Source of the DNA: a virus
Virus record (IMG/VR): IMGVR_UViG_3300017991_002758
Coordinates: 35,602-99,601 of that record
Strand: one strand, 5' to 3'
Length of the DNA: 64,000 nt
The notes beneath the pieces were generated by a model. The model had not been told where the DNA came from, searched no databases, and worked only from the letters and a program-made list of their open reading frames with translations. This document shows, in pieces, positions 1-8,480 of the stretch. The translations under genes were made by a program, and so were the position numbers. The stretch's first letter is position 1; each line of letters starts with the position of its first letter.

Positions 1-2
1 AT

Positions 3-257
3 CGGACTAACCGCCAACGGGCAGGCAGGGGAGTGACCCAGTTCCTCATCAATGAGATGGGCAAGGGAGCGTTTCGCTCAACGAATCCCGCGGACGCATT
101 TTTCGTCGACGCGTCCGACGCGCTCAATCCCGTGGCCAACGAATTCGCGGGCATCATGACCATTCGCATAGGCTTGGCGACGAACAAGCCAACAGACTGG
201 ATCATCCTGCTCATAACTCAGGATACCAGGGCGCTCGAGGAAAGCCTCGCGGCCTAA
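3..257 (+). CDS. Contractile tail sheath protein, C-terminal fragment (5' end outside window)
   Basis: The frame is open from the first bases of the window to the stop at 257, giving 84 residues of a longer protein. The segment with AFRSTNPADAFFVDAS followed by a stretch ending TDWIILLITQDT matches the C-terminal domain of phage tail sheath proteins, where sheath subunits interlock. It is followed 12 bases later by the tube gene, the standard sheath-tube order of contractile tails. A GTG at 33 could be read as a start but is almost certainly internal. The family call rests on sequence pattern plus synteny; the N-terminal two thirds are not visible. Confidence 0.8.
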   Translation, partial: RTNRQRAGRGVTQFLINEMGKGAFRSTNPADAFFVDASDALNPVANEFAGIMTIRIGLATNKPTDWIILLITQDTRALEESLAA

Positions 258-269
258 TAGGAGGAGACC

Positions 270-725
270 ATGGGAACACCGACCAATTGGGATAAAAAGT
301 TCTCCTTCGTAGTGGAGATTGACGGTGTGGCGCGTGCAGCTTTCGCTCGTTGCAGCGAGATTGCCGGCGAAGCCGCAAACGTCGCCTACAAAGAAGGCGG
401 ACGGCTGCACCCGCACAATGCGCCCGGAACCGTCACCTTCCCCGAGGTCACACTCGAAAGGGGAGCGACGGACGACTACGACATGTACAACTGGTTCCGC
501 GACACATACGATGCCGCGGCCGGGACGGGTATGGTGCCACCGGATCTGTTCAGAACGCTGGACGTAGTTCAACGCGACAGGGCCGGCGAGGAGCTGAAGC
601 GATTCAGGCTGTACAAATGCTACTGCCGCAGATGGTCGGGAGGCGATTGGGATAACGACGCTGACGAGGTCAGGATCGAAACTTCCATCATCGTCTACGA
701 TTATTTCGAGCAGCTGCCAGTTTAG
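270..725 (+). CDS. Tail tube protein (gp19-like)
   Basis: A 151-residue protein starting at ATG 270 behind AGGAGGAG. The opening NWDKKFSFVVEIDGVARAAF and the C-terminal EVRIETSIIVYDYFEQL fit the T4 gp19-like tube family, which is usually about 140-170 residues. Subunits form stacked hexameric rings through which DNA passes, inside the sheath encoded just upstream. It is followed by an unusual 122-base gap with three consecutive stem-loops, which may set the ratio of tube mRNA to downstream chaperone mRNA. Confidence 0.85.
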   Translation: MGTPTNWDKKFSFVVEIDGVARAAFARCSEIAGEAANVAYKEGGRLHPHNAPGTVTFPEVTLERGATDDYDMYNWFRDTYDAAAGTGMVPPDLFRTLDVVQRDRAGEELKRFRLYKCYCRRWSGGDWDNDADEVRIETSIIVYDYFEQLPV

Positions 726-735
726 AAGAAGTAAT

Positions 736-821
736 GGCCGTGCTGGTGCGGCCGTGGGAATAGGCAACGCCGAGGACGGAGCGCATCGCGCTCCTACTCG
801 GCCGGTCCCCAAAATTGGGAC
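736..821 (+). other. Three tandem stem-loops after the tube gene
   Basis: The gap between tube and chaperone genes holds three inverted repeats in a row. GGCCG (736-740) pairs with CGGCC (749-753). A two-part stem pairs GCCGAG (769-774) with CTCGGC (797-802) and GGAGCGC (778-784) with GCGCTCC (788-794) around a 3-base loop. GTCCC (805-809) pairs with GGGAC (817-821). None is followed by a T-run, so they look like partial terminators, RNA-processing or mRNA-stabilising structures rather than a classical terminator. Confidence 0.6.
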
Positions 822-847
822 AGAAAAGGAAAGGCAAGGAGGGGTAT

Positions 848-1678
848 ATGCATACCGAGACCGTGAAATTGCCCTCTAGGGCAGTGATTACAATCCGCAA
901 AATGTCTCTAAACGATCAGAGCAACCTGGCTTCAGTGATGCGTTCGCAACGCGCCAAGCAAGACCAGGTGCTAGTCGACATGGTAGCCAGATGCGCTTTG
1001 GGATTCGAGGATACCGGGCCTTACCCGTGGGCCGAAGAAAGCAACAAGATCATTTGGAAGGACATGCTGCAAGGCGACTTTCTCGCGGCGCTGATCGCGC
1101 TGAGAAAATTCTCCTACCGAGAGGGCAAGGAGTACGAGGTTGACCTGAAATGCCCGGACAGAAGTTGCAATAACAGGTTCCAATGGAAGGTGGATCTCGA
1201 TGATGATCTGTACTACCAGGAACTGCCCGAAGAGTCGTTCGAGAAAATAAAGAACGGCGAGCCATTTATCACGGAGGTAGATGGCAAAAAGGTCACGTTC
1301 GATCTCTCGTATGTTCGGGACAATGACATGATGGAAAAACTGGCGAAGCGATTCCCGGGCCGTGACATGGCCATCATGTTCAGATCTCGGATCAAGAGTG
1401 TCGAAACAGTTGATCCCAAGGACTTGATGAATTGGCTCGACGGAGAGGGCAAAGGCCCATACGAGGGATTGCTCGCCGACGATGCCGAGGATATGAGAGC
1501 GACGTTTCAGAAGGTCGATTGCGGAATAGATACGGAGGTCGAAGCCGAATGCCCACGGTTTAGCTGTGGCAACGTCTTCACATTTGACCTCCCTTTTGCC
1601 GGCATGCTGACCCCTGGCCGCGGAGCAATGAGGAAGAAGAAGCTCCGTCGCGATGGAGCGGATTCCTCGGAGGATTAA
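848..1678 (+). CDS. Tail assembly chaperone / gp26-like protein
   Basis: A 276-residue protein. The start is taken at ATG 848 because AAGGAGGGG lies just before it; upstream in-frame ATG 815 has no comparable RBS. It begins with a stretch of the type LPSRAVITIRKMSLNDQ, then a helical region, and has two Cys-x4-Cys pairs (CPDRSC near residue 108 and CPRFSC near 238) that could bind a metal. Proteins of this kind (T4 gp26 and tail-chaperone-like families) lie between tube and tape measure genes in contractile-tail phages and help load the tape measure. The C-terminus is Lys/Arg-rich and is followed in the -1 frame by an open frame without a start codon. Confidence 0.6.
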   Translation: MHTETVKLPSRAVITIRKMSLNDQSNLASVMRSQRAKQDQVLVDMVARCALGFEDTGPYPWAEESNKIIWKDMLQGDFLAALIALRKFSYREGKEYEVDLKCPDRSCNNRFQWKVDLDDDLYYQELPEESFEKIKNGEPFITEVDGKKVTFDLSYVRDNDMMEKLAKRFPGRDMAIMFRSRIKSVETVDPKDLMNWLDGEGKGPYEGLLADDAEDMRATFQKVDCGIDTEVEAECPRFSCGNVFTFDLPFAGMLTPGRGAMRKKKLRRDGADSSED

Positions 1679-1863
1679 CCTCTGAGGAAGTCAGGAAGAT
1701 CCGATTCGAGCTATCCTGGCTGCCGCTCTTTGGTTCGGGCCTCCATATGGGCTGGGAGGAAACGCTGGGCCTGGAAATGGAGGAAGTTGCTGACTTGCTA
1801 GAGTGGTCGGCAGAAGAGAGAGAGCGGGAATTCAGGGCTGCTTTTAAGCCCAAGAGAGGATAG
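1588..1863 (+). CDS. Probable frameshift-expressed C-terminal extension of the tail chaperone
   Basis: The -1 frame is open from 1588 to the TAG at 1861-1863, overlapping the end of the preceding gene. The first ATG in this frame is at 1747, without an RBS, and no ATG, GTG or TTG lies before it. Yet protein-like sequence (SEEVRKIRFELSWLPLFGSG, then helices rich in Glu and Leu) begins upstream, at about 1681. Tail chaperone genes directly before the tape measure commonly make a fused longer product by programmed frameshifting. I see no canonical X-XXY-YYZ heptamer; the AAGAAGAAG tract (1633-1641) and GGAGGATTAA at the stop are the nearest candidates. A sequencing error would give the same picture. 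Confidence 0.5.
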   Translation, partial: PPFCRHADPWPRSNEEEEAPSRWSGFLGGLTSEEVRKIRFELSWLPLFGSGLHMGWEETLGLEMEEVADLLEWSAEEREREFRAAFKPKRG

Positions 1864-1865
1864 CG

Positions 1866-4544
1866 ATGGCCCTCAATCAGTTCGGAGCTGGATTCCTACT
1901 GCAAGGCCGTGACATGGCCAGCCCGGTAATCAAGCGGGTTGGCGCGTCGTTCATGGGCCTGAATAAGACCGTTCAAACCGGAGCAATGGGCATGGGCAAA
2001 GCTCTGGGCTCGCTTGCAATAGGATTCGGCGCGCTGAAGATCGGGCAGGGCATGATGGGCATGGCCAAGGCCACGGCCGATGCTGCGGGTAAATTCGAGC
2101 AGGGCTTGGCCGGCGTCGCCGCGGTTTCGCGCGCCACGGTCGAAGAGCAGTTGATGCTGCACGACAAGGCCCTGGCATCGGCGATGAAATCCCAATACAG
2201 TCCCGATCAGGCGATTGAAGGCCTCACGAATTTGGCCACCGCCGGCCTGAAAGCCAAAGAGCAGATCGAAGTGCTGGACCCTGTGCTCAACTTGGCCGCG
2301 GGTTCCATGGGACAGCTCGGTCTGGGTGATGCGGCCAACGCCGTCGTCGGTACCGTTAAATCTATGGGGTATGAAGTTGGGCGAGCAACGGAAGTCACTG
2401 ACAAGCTGCTGAAAATAACGCAGCTCACCAACTTCCAAACTCGTGATTTTTCAATTGGATTGTCGAGGGCGACGGCAACGGCCAAGATCTACGGACAGTC
2501 GCTAGATGATGCTCTGATCCAGATGGGTCTTTTGCGTAATATGAACATCGAGGCATCGGTAGCATCAACCTCATTGCGCGAGGCCTGGCGTAGACTGGCC
2601 ACAGATCAGAAAGGCCAGCAGGCATTACAAAAGCAAGGCGTGCAGGTATTCGACGAGCAAACGAAGAAAGTTCGGCCAATGCTGGATGTGATGAGTGAGC
2701 TCGCGGTGAAGACCAAAGATCTCGACGACAAGGAACGCATGCGCCTGGCTACAGTGGCATTCGGTATTCGAGGAATGGCCGCTTACAATGCCGTGGCCGA
2801 GGCCAGTCAAACAATCATGGTGGACGGAATTGCAGTAAATCTGAAGGGCATCGACGCCATCAATGCCATGAGAATGGAGCTGATGGAGCAAGGCAAAGTG
2901 CTGGACGAAAATACTCAGGCCTCATTGAAAGCCTCGCTTGGCATAGAAGATCTCAGCGCGGTAATGAAATCGTCCACTGGCACAGCCGAAGCGTTCAGGA
3001 AAAAACTGCTCGACACGTACGAAGGTCAGAAGCAATTAATTACCGGCGCGAAGGAGGCCGTGGCAGTAGTAACTGGCGAGGCCGCGGCGAAACTATTCAA
3101 GCCAATCGCCGCCGGCGTCTTTATGGTGCTGTCCAAGCTGGCGGAATTCTTAAATTCAATACCTCCGGAGGCAAGGCAGGTGCTGATTGGCGTCGTGTCT
3201 GCCCTCGGTTCATTAATAGCGATGGCCGGTGGCATCCTTCTCCTACAAGGCGTTATGAACATGCTCGGCCTTTCCTTCGGGGGTATTGCAATAACCCTGG
3301 GCAAGTTCCTTTTGGTGGCGGCGCCGGTGATGGTGTCGATGACCGGGCTCGGCATTGGGATCTATGCGCTGTACCGCGCTTTCAATTCCAATGCACAGGG
3401 CATCGGCCTCAGTTGGAAGGATATGGTCGACCGAATAAAAACCGGCTGGCAAGTGATTACTGCTGTGGTCAAGGGAGAGGATTTCAGCAAGGCACTCAAG
3501 AAAAATATAGAGAAGCTTGGCATGGAAGGTTTCGTCAAGAAGTTCGAGAACTTTTGGGGCCGAATGCAAGCTCTGTGGAAGGGAATAAAACAGGGGTTCG
3601 AAGTAGGCGTAGCGGCATTGGCCGACTCTCCGGCATTTGCTCGTTTGCGGCAGACCATGAGCGGAGTGATCAGCCTGTTCACGGGCACGGAGATGACGGA
3701 CAGTCAAGCTGCTCTCAAGGGCTGGGAGGAACGCGGCAAGGCCGCGGGTATGAAGTTGGCTAGCCTGGGCGAGATCGCAGCCGACGTGCTGAACAAAATG
3801 ATCGAGCTGGGTCAGGGCTTCATGACCTTTATGAAGAACGTAGATGCCTCGGACATCGAATCCGGAATACACAATTTGGTCGACGCTTTCCGTACGCTTT
3901 GGGACATACTGAACGTGGTGAAAACGGCGTTCATGGGCATCTACAATACGGTAAAGCTCGTCGTTTCAGTCGTATGGGAATCCTTCCGCTGGATTATTCG
4001 CCTAATAGAAGCAGTTGGTGACCTTTGGGCATTGCCGGGCTCGAAGCATACTCTGGATGAATGGCGCGACTTTTACAAAGACAAGCTCGTTGGTGGCCAG
4101 GCATTCAACTGGACGACTGCTGCCGCCGGCGACCTGGCCGATACCTTCACCTCGGAAGCTGACAGATTGGCACAGCGCGACGAGAGCGCACGCACCAGGG
4201 GTAACCGCGAAGTACAAGCCCAACAAAGGCTCATCAACCTTGATAGATTGCGCGGCCGGAAGCGCGAGATCGAGGAATGGGTAAACATGTCCGCCGAGAA
4301 ATTCCACGAGAAGTACAAGGGAACAGCGGCGGAGGGCAACCTGGCATTCGGCGAGGCGCCGCTTGAAATGCAGCGGCAATTCTTGAAGGAGCTCGAGAAT
4401 GTAAGCAAGTCAATAGAAAAGCTGGCGAAGTCGCCGGTTACGGTAAATATCGATGGAGAGAAAGCGGCGGAGATCCTGGGCAGGCAACCGTCATTCAGCG
4501 GCGAGGATTCGCTGGACGATTCTGCTCCGGTATTTGTGCCGTAA
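1866..4544 (+). CDS. Tail tape measure protein
   Basis: An 892-residue protein starting 2 bases after the chaperone extension. It has the Ala/Gly/Met-rich N-terminus, long helical stretches and central hydrophobic segments (around residues 425-510) typical of TP901-type tape measure proteins, whose length sets tail length and which are released with DNA on infection. The region near residues 90-330 carries the AVGTVKSMGY...REAWRRLA style core of the family. If about 0.15 nm of tail corresponds to each residue, the tail would be roughly 130 nm long; this is a rule of thumb, not a measurement. Confidence 0.88.
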   Translation: MALNQFGAGFLLQGRDMASPVIKRVGASFMGLNKTVQTGAMGMGKALGSLAIGFGALKIGQGMMGMAKATADAAGKFEQGLAGVAAVSRATVEEQLMLHDKALASAMKSQYSPDQAIEGLTNLATAGLKAKEQIEVLDPVLNLAAGSMGQLGLGDAANAVVGTVKSMGYEVGRATEVTDKLLKITQLTNFQTRDFSIGLSRATATAKIYGQSLDDALIQMGLLRNMNIEASVASTSLREAWRRLATDQKGQQALQKQGVQVFDEQTKKVRPMLDVMSELAVKTKDLDDKERMRLATVAFGIRGMAAYNAVAEASQTIMVDGIAVNLKGIDAINAMRMELMEQGKVLDENTQASLKASLGIEDLSAVMKSSTGTAEAFRKKLLDTYEGQKQLITGAKEAVAVVTGEAAAKLFKPIAAGVFMVLSKLAEFLNSIPPEARQVLIGVVSALGSLIAMAGGILLLQGVMNMLGLSFGGIAITLGKFLLVAAPVMVSMTGLGIGIYALYRAFNSNAQGIGLSWKDMVDRIKTGWQVITAVVKGEDFSKALKKNIEKLGMEGFVKKFENFWGRMQALWKGIKQGFEVGVAALADSPAFARLRQTMSGVISLFTGTEMTDSQAALKGWEERGKAAGMKLASLGEIAADVLNKMIELGQGFMTFMKNVDASDIESGIHNLVDAFRTLWDILNVVKTAFMGIYNTVKLVVSVVWESFRWIIRLIEAVGDLWALPGSKHTLDEWRDFYKDKLVGGQAFNWTTAAAGDLADTFTSEADRLAQRDESARTRGNREVQAQQRLINLDRLRGRKREIEEWVNMSAEKFHEKYKGTAAEGNLAFGEAPLEMQRQFLKELENVSKSIEKLAKSPVTVNIDGEKAAEILGRQPSFSGEDSLDDSAPVFVP

Positions 4545-4559
4545 TAGGAGGAATGTAGA

Positions 4560-5213
4560 GTGCCACCGCAGCAATCAGGAAGTCCTGCAGTAACCTCCGA
4601 GCCCAATCTCGGCGCAAGTGCTGGAGAGCGTCCGGCCGAGGGCGCGCGAGGCTGGGTGAAGAACTTGCTCCTGGAAGAGACTGGCAACCCGGACAACCCG
4701 GATATGATTGGGTTTCCCTTTAGACCCACTACCGTCAGCGTAAATACCGCAGTGAACGACGAGAGCATGGACGTCATTGGCATGAGCCACCAATACGACA
4801 CTTACGTGAACACCAGCAATGTCATTGTGACTTTTGAGATTTACATGAACGCGCTGATGATGATCAAGGAGGGCATGGCTGAGGGCTACAATAAGGAAGG
4901 CGGCAAAACAGACCTCGTTGCGGCCTCGAATGAGATAGAAAAAGTCAGGAGATTTTTACAGTCCATTTGTTACCCGGGACTGACGTCAGCCGCGATCATC
5001 GGCAGTCAGCAACCGCCGGTTATTCTGTGCATTCCAGGAATTTGTTGCATTCGTACAAAGCTCAAGCAGCTCGAGGAATTGCATGAGCGATGCGATATAG
5101 ATGGCTATCCGGTAGAACTGCGCCTCCGATGCGTGTTCAAGGAAAACCCAATGTCGCGAATAACGATGGAAGACGTTGCGAGCAACGGCCTCTATAGAAC
5201 GTGGGGAGTGTAA
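4560..5213 (+). CDS. Baseplate/tube-initiator-like protein (XkdP N-terminal-like)
   Basis: A 217-residue protein with a GTG start behind TAGGAGG. It contains GWVKNLLLEETGNPDNP, then a beta-rich stretch with VNTSNVIVTFEIYMNALMM, and several Cys residues near 175-185 and 197. In PBSX-like tails the protein after the tape measure (XkdP) has a tube-like N-terminal domain followed by LysM. Here the next, overlapping gene supplies the LysM part, so the two may be a split XkdP. That reading is inference from order; similarity is weak. Confidence 0.45.
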   Translation: MPPQQSGSPAVTSEPNLGASAGERPAEGARGWVKNLLLEETGNPDNPDMIGFPFRPTTVSVNTAVNDESMDVIGMSHQYDTYVNTSNVIVTFEIYMNALMMIKEGMAEGYNKEGGKTDLVAASNEIEKVRRFLQSICYPGLTSAAIIGSQQPPVILCIPGICCIRTKLKQLEELHERCDIDGYPVELRLRCVFKENPMSRITMEDVASNGLYRTWGV

Positions 5214-5566
5214 TGGCTTCAAGCGAATACAGCAGATACCGATATTGCACGATCTTGGACGCTGGCGATATTGGCGGGACTCCGGGTACCAAGCTGTTGG
5301 ATGAACGAGAGCCGTTCCGTTTTCGGGATGAGTCGGACAATCGCTTTCACACGGTCGTCGAAGGCGACACTTGGTGGGGCTTGGCATGGAGGTATTTCCC
5401 GTCATTCCCCAATAAATCATTGCTTTGGTTTATCCTTTGTGAATTTCAGCCCGAGCCTGTGGTGGATCCAACTATCAGGCTGGAAAAAGGTACGCAGATA
5501 ATAATTCCCAGCGAGAGGCTGGTCAGGACGAAGGCGTTCAATAGGGAACAGCGGAAGTTCCACTAG
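5213..5566 (+). CDS. LysM-domain baseplate protein
   Basis: A 117-residue protein whose ATG (5213) overlaps the previous stop as TAATG. The segment from about residue 42 (HTVVEGDTWWGLAWRYF) to about 100 (ILCEFQPEPVVDP...LEKGTQIIIPS) is a LysM fold pattern: a DT-W-x-LA-R motif, a W-x-I-x-x-x-N-like helix and a terminal L-x-x-G-x-x-x-IP strand. LysM proteins in contractile baseplates (gp53/XkdP class) sit at the tube base and may touch peptidoglycan. It lies between tape measure and hub genes, as expected. Confidence 0.7.
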   Translation: MASSEYSRYRYCTILDAGDIGGTPGTKLLDEREPFRFRDESDNRFHTVVEGDTWWGLAWRYFPSFPNKSLLWFILCEFQPEPVVDPTIRLEKGTQIIIPSERLVRTKAFNREQRKFH

Positions 5567-5574
5567 GAGATACG

Positions 5575-6960
5575 ATGCCATTTGGCGGAGCACAGGTCAT
5601 CATTCAGCTCATCGACTACGACTCGGGAGATGAGAATTTTTATGGCGACCCAGGCATGATGGCTCAAGCTCTGCAAGAACGGCTGATTATGTTCAAGGTA
5701 ATCGACAAAGACAGGGGTAAGGATCGATTGGAAATCTCGCTCAGGAATGACGATTTTAAAATGATCGATTCACCTGTTTTCGCCAAGGGTCAGAAATTGC
5801 TAGTCGCCTGGGGCTGGCCCGGCGAATTGAAACCGCCTCGGCGTTTCGTAGTGCAAAAGGTAAAGGGCTCCAATCCGATAACCGTCGTTGCTCATTGCAG
5901 GCTTTCACTGCTGGATAAAGAGAAAAAGTCGCGATTGTTTGAGAACATGACGGACTCCGAAATAGCAACGCAGGTCTGTGAGGAATATGGTTACTGCGGA
6001 GGGTTTCAGTGGATCCAGAAGACCGACGTGCGGCGCGATGTGAATCAGGGCCGGCGAACGGATGCCCGGTTCCTCAATTGGCTGTCGCGGAGGAACGGAT
6101 TTGTTTTTTACGAGGACGCCAGCGGCATACATTGGCATGAGAGAAATACTGGGATCGATGCCGCGTACTGGTACATCTATCGCCAAGATCCTGGCCGTGG
6201 AGATGTACTCAGCGAGCCACGGTTCGACATAGATATGAGCCGTGGCATTTCCAAGGTACAGGTGATGTTCCGCGATCCGCGGACAAAGGAATACGGCGAG
6301 GTTTACGGAGGCCCTGACGATACAGAGATAAACTCCCTGGGCGAAGAAGATGAAATGGGGAATCCTGACGATTCCAATCAGGGTAAACGCGCCGACCGTG
6401 TCACGCGAATTGATACGCGATACGAAGGTGTCATCACCAGGGAGGAAGCTCAGTCAATAGCCAATGCCCGGTACAGAATTACAGCGGAAAAGAAATACAA
6501 AATGACCGTTCAGGTCATAGGCAACAAGGTAGTTGGTGCGAAGACGATAGTTGGTTGGGCTGGCATCAGTGATGTGCTCGACGGCCTTTATTACGTCAAG
6601 GAATGCGAAGATATTATCGCCGGCGGCAAATTCGTTCAGAACCTCAAATGCCAAAAGAACGCGCTGAATAAAATCAAAACAGCGAAAAAGGCCAGGCTGG
6701 GAACAAAGGAGAAAAAGAACCCGGCGGTCGGCGCAGACGTTCCGGTGGAGAACATTCCGAAGTTGGTTCAAACTCTGACGTGGACCACCGACCCGGCCGG
6801 CAATGTAATCCCGGCGTACACATTGGTCGATGAGGCTGGCTACTCGCCCGGCGCACTCACGACCTTGAACCAGGATGAAATTGATGCATTAAATGATCAG
6901 CAACTAGAGGCGCTTTACCAGGCCGGCTCGCAATCGGCCGAGCCGGATTCGGCAACGTAG
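5575..6960 (+). CDS. Baseplate hub protein, gpD/gp27-like (late control D family)
   Basis: A 461-residue protein starting behind AGGAGATACG. It shows the family layout: an N-terminal beta domain, the stretch LSLLDKEKKSRLFENMTDSEIATQV near residues 108-130 (family proteins have a similar 'sds.i...ia..yGl' region), then RRTDARFLNWLSRRNGFVFYED near 160-182. The hub trimer connects the tail tube to the spike, and the next gene is the spike, reached with an identical RBS. The C-terminal 100 residues after about 360 are Lys-rich then acidic and may be phage-specific. Confidence 0.75.
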   Translation: MPFGGAQVIIQLIDYDSGDENFYGDPGMMAQALQERLIMFKVIDKDRGKDRLEISLRNDDFKMIDSPVFAKGQKLLVAWGWPGELKPPRRFVVQKVKGSNPITVVAHCRLSLLDKEKKSRLFENMTDSEIATQVCEEYGYCGGFQWIQKTDVRRDVNQGRRTDARFLNWLSRRNGFVFYEDASGIHWHERNTGIDAAYWYIYRQDPGRGDVLSEPRFDIDMSRGISKVQVMFRDPRTKEYGEVYGGPDDTEINSLGEEDEMGNPDDSNQGKRADRVTRIDTRYEGVITREEAQSIANARYRITAEKKYKMTVQVIGNKVVGAKTIVGWAGISDVLDGLYYVKECEDIIAGGKFVQNLKCQKNALNKIKTAKKARLGTKEKKNPAVGADVPVENIPKLVQTLTWTTDPAGNVIPAYTLVDEAGYSPGALTTLNQDEIDALNDQQLEALYQAGSQSAEPDSAT

Positions 6961-6968
6961 GAGATACG

Positions 6969-7583
6969 ATGGGCGGAGGAACAGGATTTGAAGGTGATGA
7001 TCATGGCGGCCAAAAGTACCACGGCCTGTACATGGGCAGTGTGGTCGACCGCAATGATCCCAATGGTGACGGCCGGGTGCGAGTGAAAATACCCGGCCTC
7101 ATCGACGACAAGTCCGCCTGGGCCAGGCCCAAGGGCATGGGCTACACCTTGTGGGGAATGATCAGGGTTCCTCCGCAGGATGCCGATGTGTACGTTCAGT
7201 TCATCAATGGAGAGCTGGACCAGCCGGTTTATGAGCCGGCCGACGCCGGTACTCGAGGACCGGATGGCGAGCGGGAGATGTTCAAGGAATTTGAAGATCC
7301 GGACGTCATCGTCGCCGGCTTCGGTCCATTTCGCCTGGTAATAGACCTGAGGGAGGACGAGGAGGCCGGAGTCAAGCCCACGTGTAGGCTTAAACAGATC
7401 GCTACAGTAAACGGCGAGGAAACCGATGTCGCGTGGTTCCAGTTGGGCGAGAATTCGGCTCAGATATACGCAGATTCAGCGGTGCAGGCCAAAGCCGGCG
7501 CGATGCTGGACCTGGACAGCGATGGAGACGTCCAGGTGAAGCGGCGCAAGGTTATGCCCTCGAGCAAACCGCTGTCAGGATAG
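6969..7583 (+). CDS. Baseplate central spike, OB-fold (gpV/gp45/gp5 N-terminal-like)
   Basis: A 204-residue protein. Residues about 18-85 (YHGLYMGSVVDRNDPNGDGR, then VRVKIPGL, then WGMIRVPPQDADVYVQFINGE) are the OB-fold signature of phage and type VI spike proteins (GxVxxNxDPxxxGRVxVxxP). The rest is acidic and beta-rich. No lysozyme insertion and no long VgrG-like beta helix are present, so the tip is short. It follows the hub gene it should sit on. Confidence 0.75.
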   Translation: MGGGTGFEGDDHGGQKYHGLYMGSVVDRNDPNGDGRVRVKIPGLIDDKSAWARPKGMGYTLWGMIRVPPQDADVYVQFINGELDQPVYEPADAGTRGPDGEREMFKEFEDPDVIVAGFGPFRLVIDLREDEEAGVKPTCRLKQIATVNGEETDVAWFQLGENSAQIYADSAVQAKAGAMLDLDSDGDVQVKRRKVMPSSKPLSG

Positions 7584-7622
7584 AGGCGCAACAGGAGGCT
7601 GCTCAGGGCCTCATGGATTTGG

Positions 7623-7649
7623 CCCGGCCCAGGGCTTGACCCGGCCGGG
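7623..7649 (+). other. GC-rich stem-loop between spike gene and next gene
   Basis: CCCGGCC (7623-7629) and GGCCGGG (7643-7649) form a perfect 7-bp inverted repeat with a 13-base loop, inside a 108-base gap that otherwise holds only the RBS GGAGG of the following gene. No T-run follows, so an mRNA-stability or processing role is as likely as termination. Confidence 0.45.
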
Positions 7650-7691
7650 AAACAGGAGAGAGGGGACGGCCTGTGCGTCCCTGGAGGTGAA

Positions 7692-8468
7692 ATGGCATTC
7701 CCACCCGAAGACCTTTGTATACCGCTGCCGGATATACCGTCGCTGGATGATATTTGCTTCCCGGGAGGGTTCTGTCTGAGCTACATTTGGGACGCCATCG
7801 ATAAGATCCCTCACATGGCCGATGTGAGCCTCGACTTTTTTAGCCAGATCGGGCCGGCCATGGCTCCTCTGCAACCGCTGTTCAATATCCTCGACACGGT
7901 ACTCGCTATTTACCGCTGCGTTGCCGCCATTCCCGATGTGATAACCAGCCTCGATCCCAGCGAGCTGCTGAATTGCCTTCCGGCGCTCGCCGCGCTCATC
8001 GACAAGCTCCTGAAACTGATTCCGCAACTATCTATACCCAAGATGATTATCGCGGCGCTGAAGAACCTGGCGACGCTTCTCAGGGCAATCGCCGCGGATC
8101 TGGAATACATCAAGAGTCAGATACAGCGAATTGCGGACATGATTGACCGCGGCGCCGAGCTCAATGACGTAAAAATGAATGGGTTCTTGGTTTGTGCCCA
8201 GGACACTGTCGAAGGCAGCGTGATGTCAACGGCCGAGGCGCTCAGGGGAATAGGCCGGATTGTGCTGCTGATCAATATCTTCATCGGCATGTTTGGAGGC
8301 CAGGAGATACCGTGCTTCGGAACCCTGTTCTCAGAGCATCTCGCTGACGGCCTGGACGTCATCATCGATTTGCTGTTGGCGATTGCAGAGGTGATTTGGG
8401 AAATAGCGTCGGCGATACCAGATCCGGATTTGGTCCTGACTCTTTTGTTGGGAGACACGAAGTGCTAG
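7692..8468 (+). CDS. Unrecognised helical hydrophobic protein in baseplate cluster
   Basis: A 258-residue protein between the spike and gp25-like genes, starting behind CTGGAGGTGAA. It is dominated by long Leu/Ile/Ala-rich helices (for example about 85-150 and 185-250) interrupted by Pro and acidic residues, with scattered Cys near the N-terminus (residues 8, 22, 28). Helices carry charges, so it may be an amphipathic bundle rather than a polytopic membrane protein. Position suggests a baseplate or injected protein; I do not recognise a family. Confidence 0.6.
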   Translation: MAFPPEDLCIPLPDIPSLDDICFPGGFCLSYIWDAIDKIPHMADVSLDFFSQIGPAMAPLQPLFNILDTVLAIYRCVAAIPDVITSLDPSELLNCLPALAALIDKLLKLIPQLSIPKMIIAALKNLATLLRAIAADLEYIKSQIQRIADMIDRGAELNDVKMNGFLVCAQDTVEGSVMSTAEALRGIGRIVLLINIFIGMFGGQEIPCFGTLFSEHLADGLDVIIDLLLAIAEVIWEIASAIPDPDLVLTLLLGDTKC

Positions 8469-8480
8469 GATGGAGATGAT

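Noticed and set aside
78-812. A 244-residue minus-strand open frame opposite sheath and tube genes
   Set aside because: It overlaps two clearly coding + strand genes and shows no protein-like pattern or RBS.
1747-1863. An independent small gene starting at ATG 1747
   Set aside because: There is no RBS before it and protein-like sequence in the same frame continues upstream; a frameshift or indel explains it better.
7433-7639. A 68-residue + strand open frame over the end of the spike gene
   Set aside because: It overlaps the OB-fold spike in another frame, lacks an RBS and contains the hairpin region.
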